DNA of 64,000 nucleotides from Antedon mediterranea (taxonomy: Eukaryota; Echinodermata; Crinoidea; Comatulida; Antedonidae). Shown in pieces: positions 13,360 to 24,823 of the stretch. The number at the start of each line of letters is the position of its first letter. Positions within the stretch are counted from its first letter, which is position 1. Below the pieces are notes generated by a model. The model worked only from the letters and a program-made list of their open reading frames with translations. It was not told the origin of the DNA and searched no databases. Location of the stretch: NCBI RefSeq assembly GCF_964355755.1, contig NC_092675.1:9745312-9809311 (forward strand). Reading direction: 5' to 3'. The translations under genes and the position numbers were made by a program.

Positions 13360-16300
13360 AAAAATGAAACCTTAATCCAGGTAACATATGAATTAAAAGA
13401 CTTAACGCAGATGTTATGTTGTGATTCGTTAATTTCCCGTACCGTTTAAGTATTTTTTGTTCTACATCAGAGACTGATCAGAAATATATGTAACAGTTCA
13501 AATCATGTGATGCAATAACTATAAATACAAAATTCGCAGATTGTTGTAATCTTAAAACTATACTACAAACAAGATAATGTGTTTGTGGATTATCAGTGAT
13601 GTTAATTAAATCGTGCGGATCCATATGGCCAAAAACGGACAGTGTGAGTAAATCACATTATGAAAAGTTATTACATTCTAACTAACACTAAAACATCATT
13701 ATAATGTGCATCAAACATATTCCTATTTATGTAGGAGGTCGTATGTCAAAACGTCCACTTACTCACATGCACTCCACTGAAACAGTATTATCTCAACCTC
13801 TAAGTGGACAGAAAACAAGCATAATAGAAACCAACGATGCCTTTGGAATGTGCGTGACTCCCACATTTATTATTTTCATAAATAAATACAATATGTAAAA
13901 TAGGGTTAGTATTATTGTGTTTTGGAATGTTTGCAATATTTCGTTTACCGTGAATATAACTAAGAATGTTAAATACAGCGAACGATTCTTGTATGGTATT
14001 ATCTGCGACAATAAACGTCCTGTAGGCCAATCGTGTCTGTTGACGGCCTCAGACACATCTATAGCTTTAGCTTCTAGACCGTTATTAGATATGATAAATA
14101 TCTTAGCACATTTATATGGCGGTTCATATGTATAATACTTGGACAAAATTGAAACGCCGACTTGGTGGAGTAACATAAAAAAGACAATTTCTATAAAGAC
14201 AATATCTTACGGCCTTGGGCGAAGTCTACTATACCATAAGTCTACCAGCTCATGACTCCTAACATTAACTTAACTGTAGACACACTTAGGCCTACAACCG
14301 TTGGTAACCTAGTACGTACACATATTTCATAGTCATATTCGTTAACTCATAAAAATATTATTACAATAATATGGCTAACTGTAACGAACGCTTTAGTAGA
14401 CAGACAATGTTTATTCGTTTACACTCTGAACTAAACATAAACATTAGTTAACTGCAGCACCTCTCGTCCGTCCTGCATAATACACAAGACAATATTTTTT
14501 CTTACAAATTATATTTTATATTGGGTATAGGAATAATATGTGGTTGAATTTTGTTGTGTTTTTTTTTTTTTTAAACTGTAGATGTATCACCATCATGCGA
14601 TACAAACAAGGCGGCGGAAACCTTTAATATTTCAACATATCCTAGTGCACACATAACGTGACAAATTAGCTAAATAATCTAAGCAAGTTGGTAACACTAC
14701 AATAGATTTAAAAGACTATAGATTTGAAAAGACTATATAAAACCGTCCCACCTAGGCGCCAGTATATATTTCTATCAACTATTCATATCTCAGAGCTTTT
14801 GTGGTTTTGATTATTCTTGTAACGAGTTAGTTACACGCAAACGATTATTCACCAAAATCATTACAATTTAACGGAACGCGAAGATGTTTTACCTGAGAGC
14901 GAACACAATGGTTACTTCATTTGGTGGGTTATTGTTATGGGCATTTAAAATTTATTTACTTGAACCCGCCTAGGTTAAATTTTCCAGACAATTGCGCCGA
15001 CAAGAAATCAATGGAATATTTATAATCTAAATTTATAAAGAACTTAGAGGTTAATTTGTTTGGTTAAACATGTTAACGACGTTTATATGATAACAATGGC
15101 CCAAAGTGTATAACCGCAAATTTAGAGGGATTCAAGTTTAACGTGTACCCCTAAACATCTACTTTGATTTAATGGAAGACCTTTTTATATGTGACTAAAT
15201 ATAAAGTAATAATTACAATAATTCAGAGCATAATATATTTTGCAATATGATATTATAGGCCTAAATGTGTACTTTTCACAGGGTTAAAATGTAAATTGAA
15301 AATACAACAGACAAAACACAAAACCATCTTTCCCATAACAGGAAAATATAAAATAGTGTTGCAAGACGAGAGACGTAAACTTATAGGCCTTAGTTGTATC
15401 CAAGATTTAGAGCAGGGTAAATAGAGTAATGACAGTCGAATGTATGTACATGGTCGAAGCATTGGAAGTTATCACATTCAACTCTGTAACTCTGTGTAAT
15501 TCACAATGTTTATAGGTTTAGGTAGAGGATTAATATGCACTTCCTTTTCATTCGCGCCTCGTCGAGTGTCACTCATCCGACGAAATGTAAAATTTCACAA
15601 ACCACCTGTAAACGCCCGAAAGTCGTTGTTCAATTCTAACGGAAATATTGTCTACAAAATCGTTTAACGTCTTTCATTCAGAAGTTGTAAGTGGATTAGT
15701 AAATAGACCATAACTGATACTAAACATGGTAAAAAGAAACGATGTATATCGTAAATAATATTGCCTAAAGACATGATGATGAACGATTTCAGTGTATTTT
15801 TCATCATGATCATTAGTTCCATAAGACAAACAAATTATATAAACTCTCCCCAGCTGTCATGCACATCACCTATTGTTTGCTTGAAAAAGTTTATAGCTTA
15901 TAAAAAGAATAATGGTGTAGGTTATAACATAATAGTTTCTTCTTCTCCAGGAACGATTACATTGATAGGGGTTCAGAAGATAGATAAAGATATTTGTTAA
16001 ATAGCTTTTTATATTGTACTTACTTGTACCCCTACAGGTATTTTTTCGAAAAATGGCCACATTTTGTGTGTGTTTTTCTATATTTCTTAGTTAATTATTT
16101 TCATAAGATTCTAACGAATGGTTTCATAGCTGTATGCCGGGGAAAACGTCATTAAATTAATGTTTATGTGCTAGGCGGAGGTTTGCACTCTCCGAATACC
16201 CTTCTAGTTTGTAGAGTATTTGATTATTTGAAAAGGCGCCATACTGAGCTATGCAATAAGGTTAAATGCTTTCATATATTTCTGATGGCATAAAGTCTTC

Positions 16301-17790
16301 TCGTGTATGGTCTAGCTAACTGAGGTTATGCACTTTTAAGTAACCAGTACATTTTTATTATAAATGTTTTTCTCTTTTCTGAACATCCAAACGGAATATT
16401 TTCCCCATTAAGAACTTACCTGTCCTCGAAATCTGATTGAATTCCTAATGGAACAATGTACTTCATTTCCAACTCACTGAATCGGTTAATCGGATGATAT
16501 AACATCGCTACGTCATCATGACGGTAATCGTCTGTGCCAAAAACAATTTACTTTTGTAACAGACTCATTTTTGTCGCCAAAGGGCGACCGAGGTTACAAT
16601 AAGCACGCACATAGTATTTTAAATAAAGATATTATCGTTGTACAGGTATTATATTAAATAAATTGAGTATAACGTAAACAAGTTGATTTTTGTACCTGTA
16701 GTTTTCACTTTAGTTGGTAAATGTACTTCCAATTTTATTTTTTAAAATGTTTTCTAGGATGAAACAATATTATTACATCTGAAAATGATTAATATAAAAG
16801 TAGTAGTTTAAATATTTGCAATTGGTTTTATTTATGGAATTTTATCTATCACTAAACACGTATTGCATACTACTGTTTCTATATTAAAACCCTAATCTTT
16901 ACCTATAGCAAACAACATTATTATTAATTTCTTTTGCTACAATTAGTAACAGTGTATTAGCTATTATCTTTTAATTTTGTACTTTTGAAAACTGGTTATA
17001 TATAGGCCTATTGCTATTGCAGACAAGAAAAAAATCTGCCAAACAATGAACACTTTGCTGGTCGGTTACCAAAGAACAATACAGAATAGAACAAACAATT
17101 ACAATCTTATTATCAACATTTTATTAGCAACATCTACGAGATGTGGAACAAATAAGAGGCAGACAAGAAGCAGAACTATGATTTCAAAACAAGTTGTAAT
17201 AGTCGATAGATTATAGAGGGCGATGTTCAGGTTTTTTGTTGATACAAAATCTCTAAATACGATCATTATTGGTCATTTATTCATTGGAGTCTGTTCGCTT
17301 TAGAAAACGTGTAATTATTGTATCATGCCTTTGTGTGACTAGTTTTCTAATTTATAGGTCTATGTTCCATTTATAAAATGGTGATTTAGCCTACCACTGT
17401 GGTGTTTAGGAGAAAACGTGTACAGAATACATATTTGGATTGCAATAATTATAATATAACCCGCAACAAGTGCCAGTATTTTCAATCTATCTCCGATCAT
17501 GGACCTCCATGCTCCGATGGCCACTCTGCTCCAACCATTCAATACAAAAACAAGAACAAGTTTGAAGAAATTGTTGTCTCGGGTTACATCGATTTAATTT
17601 TTACGTGAATATTTGAAATATTTATATGAAAAGCAAGGTGAAACAAGAACAAAACACACTTCTCTTTTGAAAATTGAGAGGGCGTGGTATAATCCTGCTG
17701 GAAACAACGTACAGTCAGTTACTGACACATGTTGTTTTCTGACGTGCGCCCCTTTCGGCTAAAATTGAGTATTGAACAAAGATCTTATAT
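13360..17790. other. AT-rich stretch without a supported gene
   Basis: The longest ORF (minus strand, about 13.8-14.2 kb) has no recognisable motif and biased Ile/Phe/Asn content. A second TATA-like site lies at 14734 (listed separately). The rest shows nothing identifiable. Confidence 0.55.
14734..14741 (+). promoter_or_regulatory. TATA-box-like site
   Basis: TATATAAA lies in a comparatively GC-balanced patch (CCGTCCCACCTAGGCGCC follows). An ATG at 14884 opens MFYLRANTMVTSFGGLL, which stays open for 29 codons and could be a leader-type first exon. There is no independent support. Confidence 0.18.
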
Positions 17791-17814
17791 ACTAAAGAGG
17801 TATAAAATATAATA

Positions 17815-18100
17815 TAAAAAGAAAAACTCTAATTGGTGATGTTGAGATGGGAGGCATTAAAATGCCTGATTTTACTCTTCATGTTAACGCACTCATGTGT
17901 GGCTGGCTAAAAAGAATTATGAATGATGATGGTGCTAAATGGAAAAATATTCCAATGTATTATATTAAAAAAATATGTGATGTTAATGTTTTACTTAATA
18001 TGTCATGTTACAACATTATTGATGTTAAATCTGAACTGTGGGGAAACCACTACGTTAAACTATAAAAAAAATCGCTTTTCTACAAGCATTGGATTGACAG
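17815..18100 (+). pseudogene. Tx1/L1-type LINE ORF2 fragment, upstream half
   Basis: The frame reads IKRKTLIGDVEMGGIKMPDF, continues through LHVNALMCGWLKRI and a WKNIPMYY motif, reaches ELWGNHYVKL, a stop, and then KKSLFYKHWID. This is the stretch downstream of the reverse transcriptase thumb in L1/Tx1 ORF2 proteins (GG+.MPD...H..AL...W..R, then LW.N..I, then FY..WI..GI). The protein resumes at 18477 with SGIISIKDI after a foreign insertion. The element is 5'-truncated before about 17815, and the in-frame TAA at 18063-18065 shows it is dead. Confidence 0.75.
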
Positions 18101-18472
18101 ACAATAATCTCCGCTACATTGTATCGTTATACTTGTTATTATACCATATTTAATTATATTTCATATTGTACTCTAATTGTTATCATTATCCCGTTTATCA
18201 TATATTATATAATTGCCTGGTTTATCTTAACTTCTATAATTTAAATTTTTTTTATTTCTTTATTTTATGTACTTTCACTATTATATATTCATATTTTAGT
18301 CTACTCTGTAGCAATGTTAGTATACTTAGGCATACGGGAGTCACGACTTAAAGTTCAGTGAACTTACTGTGACTTCCATCCACCCACATTTAATATATGT
18401 TATGTAAATGTAAATGATATATATATATATAAGTGAGTGGAAAAAATAATAAACGAAACGAAACGAAACGAA
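18101..18472 (+). mobile_element. 372-bp insertion inside the LINE, probably a truncated retroposon
   Basis: The insertion interrupts the LINE frame exactly between WID and SGI and is bordered by ACAG on both sides (18097-18100 and 18473-18476), consistent with a 4-bp target duplication. It ends in repeated CGAAA units after an (AT)n run, like the simple-repeat tail of a LINE or SINE. It contains AGTTCAGTGAACT and CCATCCACCC words but no coding sequence, so it is probably a 3' UTR piece of a non-LTR element. Confidence 0.6.
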
Positions 18473-18476
18473 ACAG

Positions 18477-19248
18477 TGGCATTATCAGTATTAAAGACAT
18501 TGTTAATAAGAACACTTTTTCAACATCAAACGAAATACTGGTGAAACTACAATGTAAAACAAACTGGTTAAATGAGTATTTGTGCATTATTAAGGCAATA
18601 CCAATACAATGGAAACGTATTATTAAGGAGGTAGATATTTTCAATTGTGATGATAATGATGAATTAGTTGGGACCAAGTATGAGATTAATACTACCAAAC
18701 TAATATACTCATGGTTTGTGAAAGAATATTTCATTACTCCAATGTCACAACTAAAATGGGAAGAGTACTTCAATGATAACAACATTGATTGGAAAACTTC
18801 TTGGTTACGGAAAGTATGTAAAATGAAAGATAAGAAACTAGCACAATTCAATTATAAGATGTTACATAGAATACTGCCTACCAACAAACGGCTGTATCAG
18901 TGGAAAGTTAAGGAAACACAAACGTGTGACAAATGTGGAGAAATTGAAAATGAAAATCATTTGTTTTTTAGTTGTAGATTTATTCAGAAATATTGGAGGA
19001 AAATGCTTAGTATCTTTGTAAGTTTAAATCACAATAATATATCATTTAAACAATTAATACTAGGAACGGGAGATAAGCTAATAGATTATATTTACACTTT
19101 TGCAGCATTTACTATTTATAGAATAAAAATGTTATCTGCACTAAATAAGCCAGTGGGTAAATCTTTATGGAATTCATTTAAAAGCAATATGTTTTATAAT
19201 ATTGAATGTGAAACATATAACAATAAAGAAACAAGTATAGAAAAATAG
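18477..19248 (+). pseudogene. Tx1/L1-type LINE ORF2 C-terminus with zinc-binding domain
   Basis: This is the continuation of the 17815 fragment. The frame runs SGIISIKDI, AIPIQWKRIIKE, WKTSWLRKVCKM, LAQFNYKMLHRILPTNKRL, then the zinc knuckle CDKCGEIENENHLFFSC (18925-18975; Cys-X2-Cys, His, Cys) and YWRKM. It ends with a natural stop. The CX2C...HX4C pattern after an F.YK.LHRIL.TN..L motif is the zf-RVT region at the C-terminus of L1/Tx1 and related LINE polymerases, thought to help bind the template RNA. The frame is open throughout. The 3' UTR probably ends near 19430, after a short A-rich tract. Confidence 0.75.
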
Positions 19249-19789
19249 GTAGCTTTAAGAAATAAGATTATGATAATATAATTTCTAATTTGATACGATC
19301 AACCGAAAAAGAATTACAGTTATACTGGTTACGGGTGGTACTGAGCTATTATTGTTTTTTTTTTATCATGTATATAAATATATTGTATAATCCGGGTTGT
19401 AAAATGAAAACAAACAAATGAAAATGTGTGAACTATTTTAAAACGGGATAGATGATAATGATGATCCTGTCAAGTGTATAACAAAATATAAGAAAATTAA
19501 TGAAAAAGGGAGTAATACAGAATTCATATATGTAAAAATGTTACTTATGAACTGTAACGACATTTACAAGTTTAAATAATACGATTTTATGTAATATGAG
19601 ATAACATGAATGTGAATAAAAGTGGTGTTTGTGCCACAAAAGAGAAAAAAAAAAATATACTAAAGAGGTATATTCAGAGCGTCATTTCGACAATCGAGCA
19701 TTCTCTACTCCTACGGAGCGCCATTTATGCCTTTATTTACTTCCGAATTAGAAATAGTACTACGGTAACTGCTCCAGTGGACCAAATTT

Positions 19790-20700
19790 AGCACCGGTGG
19801 AGCACAGTGATATAAAATAGAAATAAGTCACTGAATTTTAATATCTTTTTGTATGGTAATACACTGTGCTCAAGTGGATCCAATTTGGAACCAGGAGAGC
19901 ACAGTGATATAAAATAGAAATAAGTCACTGAATGTTAATATATTTTCGTATGTTAATACACTGTGCTCAAGTGGACCTAATTTTGCGCCAGGGGAGCACA
20001 GTGATATAAAATAGAAAAAAGTCACTGAATTTTAATATCTTTTCGTATGTTAATACACTGTGCTCAAGTGGACCCAATTTGGAGCCAGTGGAGCACAGTG
20101 ATATAAAATAGAAATAAGTCACTGAATTTTAATATCTTTACGTATGTTAATACACTGTGCTCACGTGGACCCAATTTGGTGCGCTCGCCAGTGAGCACAG
20201 TGATATAAAATAGAAAAAAGTCACTAAATTATAATATCTTTTCGTATGTTAATACACTGTGCTCAAGTGGACTCAATTTGGCACCAATGGGAGCACAGGG
20301 AAATAGTCACAAAAACATCGAGAAAAAATACTTCTGGAATTTAAAAAAATTTCAAACTTGGTATATGTTCAATATCGGTTACTTCATCCGTAAACCAAAA
20401 GAAAAAATTGTTTCAAGGCACACATCAGTGATTTTAATAACTTGCGTTTGCTTAAGATAATACTTATGAAAAAACATACAATTCCGACACATATATGTTA
20501 AACTCTAATAATGATTTTTACAAAAAAAAAAAACCGATTAGGAATTTGATTTTTTCCCTGTAAATTGAGCAACTTAAATAAAAAATATACCAAGAAATAT
20601 ATATTGAATTCGAGGTGTATTTTTTTTTTACACAAGAAATGTTCGTATGTTAATACACTCTATGCTCCAGTGGATCCAATTTGGCGCCAGTGGAGCACAG
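19790..20700 (+). repeat. Left-arm tandem array (~97-bp unit, about 6 copies)
   Basis: GAGCACAGTG recurs at about 97-bp spacing from 19799. The unit consists of an AT-rich half and a GC-richer half carrying the CTCAAGTGGACCCAATTTGG motif. The last two copies are separated by non-repeated AT-rich sequence. Unit-to-unit differences concentrate in the GGCGCCA core. Confidence 0.8.
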
Positions 20701-21249
20701 GGAAAAAGTCACATACAAAAACATCGAGAAAAAAATACTTCTGGATTTCAAAAATAATTCAAACTTGGTATATATGTTCAGTATCGGTTACTCCATCCGT
20801 AAAGCAAAATAAAAAATAGTTTCAAGCCATATCAGTGATTTTAGTAATTTCGTTCGTTTAAAATGTATATTTATTATAGAACATAGAATTCCAACACATT
20901 TTTTAAACTTTAAATTTTGATCATCATAAAATAATTGAACTACACATTTGAAAGTTGGTAGTATACGTTCAATAGGTTACTACACGTTCAATATGTTACT
21001 ACATAATTCATATTTTTAACATATGTCTTTTTTTTTAATCGCTAAAGTTTAAAAAAATGTGTTGGAATTGTATGTTCTTTCATAAGTATTTATCTTATAC
21101 AAACGCAAGTTATTAAAATCACTGATGTGGCTTGAAACAAATTTTTCTTTTGCATTACGGATGGAGTGACCGATATTGAACTTATATACCAAGTTTGAAA
21201 TATTTTTGAATTCGATAATTTTTCTATAAGATTTTGTATGTGACTATTT

Positions 21250-22810
21250 TCCTGTTCTCCACTGGCGCCAAATTGGATCCACTGGAGCACAGAGTGTATT
21301 AACATACGAACATTTCTTTTGTAAAAAAAATACTCCTTGATTTCAATATATATTTCTTGGTATATTTTTAATTTAAGTGGCTCAATTTATTATATATTTT
21401 TTCTCGATGTTTTTGTATGTGACTATTTCACTGTGCTCCCATTGGTGCCAAATTGGGTCCACTTGAGCACAGTGTATTAACATACGAAAAGATATTATAA
21501 TTTAGTGACTTTTTTCTAATTTTTATCACTGTGCTCACTGGCGCGCGCGCCAATTTGGGTCAACGTAAGCACAGTGTATACGAAAAGATATTAAAATTAA
21601 GTGACTTATTTACATTTTATATCACTGTACTCCACTGGCGCCAAATTAGGTCCACTTGAGCACAGTGTATTAACATACGAAAATATATTAACATTCAGTG
21701 ACTTATTTCTATTTTATATCACTGTGCTTTCCTGGCGCCAAATTGGGTCCACTTGAGCACAGTGTATTAACATACGAACAGATATAAAAATTCAGTGACT
21801 TATTTCTATTTGATATCACTGTGCTCTACTGGCTCCAAATTGGGTCCACTTGAGCACAGTGTATTAACATACGAAAAGATATTAAAATTCAGTGACTTTT
21901 TCTATTTTATATCACTGTGCTCCACTGGCTCCAAATTGGGTCCACTTGAGCACAGTGTATTAACATACTAAAAGATATTAAAATTCAGTGACTTTTTTCT
22001 ATTTTATATCACTGTGCTCCCCTGGCTCCAAATTGGTTCCACTTGAGCACAATGTATTAACATACAAAAAGATATTAAAATTCAGTGACTTTTTTCTATT
22101 TTATATCACTGTGCTCCCCTGGCTCCAAATTGGGTCCACTTGAGCACAGTGTATTAACAAAAGAAAACATATTAAAATTCAGTGACTTTTTTCTATTTTA
22201 TATTACTGTGCTCCCCTGGCTCCAAATTGGGTCCACTTCTTGAGCACAGTGTATTAACATACGAAAAGTTATTAAAATTCAGTGACTTATTTTTATTTTA
22301 TATCACTGTGCTCCACTGGCTTCAAATTGGGTCCACTTCTTGAGCACAGTGTATTAACATACGAAAAGATATTAAAATTCAGTGACTTATTTCTATTTAT
22401 ATCACTGTGCTCCCCTGGCTCCAAATTGGGTCCACTTGTGTGTTATCAACATACGAAAAGATATTAACATTCAGTGACTTATTTCTATTTTATATCACTG
22501 TGTTCCTCACTGGCGCCAAGTTGTGTCCACTTGAGCACAGTGTATTAACATACGAAAAGATATTAAAATTAGTGACTTTTTTCAATTTTATATCATTGTG
22601 CTCCACTAGTTCCAAATTGGATCCACTTGAGCACAGTGTATTAACATACGAAATGATGTTACAATTCAGTGACTTATTTCTATTTTATATCACTGTGCTC
22701 CCCTGGCTCCAAATTGGATCCACTTGAGCACAGTGTATTAACATACGAAAAGATATTAAAATTCAGTGACTTATTTCTATTTATATCACTGTGCTCCACC
22801 GGTGCTAAAT
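21250..22810 (-). repeat. Right-arm tandem array (~97-bp unit, about 15 copies)
   Basis: This is the inverted counterpart of the left array, with more than twice the copies, so the two arms have expanded or contracted independently since insertion. One unit carries a GCGCGCGC variant in its core (about 21540); a CACTTCTTGAGC variant appears in two adjacent units (about 22235 and 22335), suggesting local unit duplication. Confidence 0.8.
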
Positions 22811-23239
22811 TTGGTCCACTGGAGCAGTTACCGTAGTACTATTTCTAATTCGGAAGTAAATAAAGGCATAAATGGCGCTCCGTAGAAGTAGAGAATGCTC
22901 GATCGTCGAAATGACGCTCTGAATATACCTCACTAAAGATTGGACACTCTCGGAGCTCATTTTATAGGGCGCCCTCTCGCTCAAACAAGTAGATTTATGG
23001 ATCAGATATGTCTACTGTATTGTAACTGAATACCAAAGATCTTATAATCTAAAGATGTGACACTACCCGCGTTTACGCGTAACACTTTAGAAGCGTCAAA
23101 TTATAGTGCGCCCCCTCGCTTAAACAAGTAACGAACTTTTGCGTGACGATCGCAATATTCTTTAGAAAATGGGATTGAGGAGTCGCGCCAAAGTTTGTAT
23201 GGTTAAGAAACACTGAATGAAAAGAGAAAAAGTGCGGGG

Positions 23240-23325
23240 ATGTACTGTGCTGCAATTAATTGTAAAAGCAATTCAAAGGCCAACCCAGAACTTAAGTTTT
23301 ACAATTTTCCCAAAGACAAGATCAG
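23240..23325 (+). pseudogene. THAP zinc-finger first exon (THAP/P-transposase family)
   Basis: The exon reads MYCAAINCKSNSKANPEL followed by KFYNFPKDKIR, and ends at a consensus splice donor (AG|GTAAAT). Cys3 and Cys8 (C-X4-C) followed by F..FP.D match the first half of the THAP domain, a C2CH zinc finger that binds DNA in P-element transposases and THAP host proteins. An intron after the FP.D segment is common in this family. The second half of the domain (C-X2-H) is not visible downstream. Joined directly to the 24221 acceptor the frame hits a stop, so internal exons are missing. I infer an internally deleted relic; an expressed small THAP gene with unseen exons is less likely. Confidence 0.65.
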
Positions 23326-24220
23326 GTAAATTTATGTAATTAAATAAGTAGCCTAGTACATCTTAACATATGCTATGACTATGTAGGCCTAGGGACTAGC
23401 CTAATCTTACTTTACTTTTTTTTACTATTCAATTTATACATAGGCTAGGCCTAGGCTATATTAATAAACTAGGCTAGGTAGGCCTATTATTAATAATTAT
23501 TATTTAAACGTATGAAATGATTATTATTTTCATTATTAGGCTACTAGGCCTAGGCTAGGCCTACTAGGCTAGTACATTAGTTATATAACAGTGAAATTAC
23601 ACTAATTTCACTGTTCCCTGGTTATATTACTTATCCTTTAACATTTAGTACCCTTAACAAACAATTTTTAAAATTTCAATTCAAGAAACATTTATTGATC
23701 AACTATATATCATTACAATTGTTGGCATATAAGTAAAAATTTGGTCGAAAGACTACAAGAAGCCCAATTGGCATGTCGCTGTAGGCCTAGTCCCTCTTTT
23801 TACATTATACAAATAATAATAATAGTACTTAATATAAACAAATTGGGATCTTGATTATTTCATGCTTTCCGTCTCATGGTTATTTTATTTCGTTTAATTT
23901 AACTAGCCGTTACATACATTACAGTATATTAACGCATGAAATGATTATTATTATCATTATTAGGCTAGGACATTAGTTATAATAACAGTGAAATTACACT
24001 AGACTAGACTACACTAACAAACAATTTTTAATTGAATCTTATACTTAATATTTATGAAATTCAGCCGTTAGTTAGTTAGTGGTTTTAGGTTAGGCTTAAG
24101 TATTTGATTTTAGGCCTTAACCAATTTGAAAATCAATTAGCATGCACGTAGACGTCCTATAATTACGTAAACGTTAATTATGATAAAGCAAAAACTCACT
24201 AGACAATTTTTAATTTACAG
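23326..24220 (+). other. Intron-like gap between THAP exon and transposase C-terminus
   Basis: The gap is bounded by GTAAAT and by a TTTTTAATTTACAG acceptor. It is rich in AGGCCTAGGC words. It also contains an internal direct duplication: 23507-23680 and 23930-24035 share ATGAAATGATTATTATT, ACATTAGTTAT, AACAGTGAAATTACACTA and ACAAACAATTTTTAA blocks in the same order. No missing THAP or RNase-H exon could be found. Confidence 0.5.
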
Positions 24221-24222
24221 AC

Positions 24223-24655
24223 ACTGATCGACAGCTAGATGGAATTGATGCAATAATGATGGCCGAATCATCATCATCATCATCGCATCATGTTGCCGAT
24301 CAAGAAGACAACGATGCCACCACTGACGACGACTGCTGCTTAGAAGACTTTGAGATGACTCAGCTAAATACTTTAGTATATGTAGCCGGTTACGTCGTCA
24401 AGAAAGCAAGTGTAAAGCACAATTGCGATATCTGTAACAGTGCGATGCGAGAAACCAATCGAAAACTGGAAGACCCAAAGCAGCTAGTTCCTAACACATT
24501 TTACAAAGTTGAATGTTTGTTCACCAGCAATTGAAACATTGCTAATTGAAACGTACGTAAACCTACGCATAGTCTATGCTGTTAAATTCTTCAACAGAGA
24601 CATAATCAGTGATAAGAAGAAGAGTGAAAAATTAATTAAAGTATCACATTTATGA
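24223..24655 (+). pseudogene. P-transposase/THAP9-like C-terminal fragment, frameshifted
   Basis: After a splice-acceptor-like site the frame reads TDRQLDGIDAI, a Ser/His/Asp-rich linker, then LNTLVYVAGYVVKK and CDICNSAMRE. It breaks near 24524, and the next frame continues PAIETLLIETYVNLRIVYAV, then a KFFNRDI segment, to a TGA. The YVAGYV.KK...C..C and late YV.LR motifs are typical of the C-terminal region of P-element-related transposases and vertebrate THAP9. The frameshift and the absence of the catalytic core mark it as inactive. It sits about 900 bp behind a THAP exon in the same orientation, so both probably derive from one element. Confidence 0.6.
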
Positions 24656-24823
24656 GGTATGCCATAAAGTTGTAGGAGGTCTGTACGCGCTCCGGTCTGT
24701 GCATTATCGGCTAGAAATCATGATCATTACGACGGTCTGGTATGATGATTGAATAATTGTAAATATGATGATTTTATTTCAATGTTTCTACATTTTTTAT
24801 ATTTCCTCTGGGTGGCCCGTGCA

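Larger units (their letters stand above)
19665..22931. mobile_element. 3.27-kb foldback transposon with tandem-repeat arms
   Basis: The tips are inverted repeats beginning GAGGTATATTCAGAGCG, flanked by the 6-bp duplication ACTAAA (19659-19664 and 22932-22937). The outer ~160 bp of the two arms differ at only a few positions. Inside this shell each arm becomes an array of ~97-bp units, about 6 on the left (19790-20700) and about 15 on the right (21250-22810), in opposite orientation. Each unit holds a CACTGTGCTC...GAGCACAGTG hairpin around a variable TTGGCGCCAGTGG-like core, plus TTAATACACTGTGCTCAAGT and AGTCACTGAATTTTAATATC words. Inner segments (20320-20460, 20700-20860, inverted at 21060-21240) carry a CAAACTTGGTATAT...ATCGGTTAC motif. 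The axis is near 21000. There is no transposase. The architecture is that of Foldback/Galileo-like or long-TIR MULE-type elements; the superfamily is undetermined. Confidence 0.8.

Noticed and set aside
13793-14176. 127-codon minus-strand ORF
   Set aside because: It has no recognisable domain, an Ile/Phe-biased composition, and overlapping ORFs in other frames. I treat it as chance.
16563-16600. GTCGCC-AAAG-GGCGAC hairpin as a rolling-circle element end or terminator
   Set aside because: It is an isolated 6-bp stem with no terminal motif or repeat copy in the window.
18390-18851. 153-codon minus-strand ORF
   Set aside because: It is antisense to the LINE C-terminus and the inserted retroposon, and its peptide has no motif.
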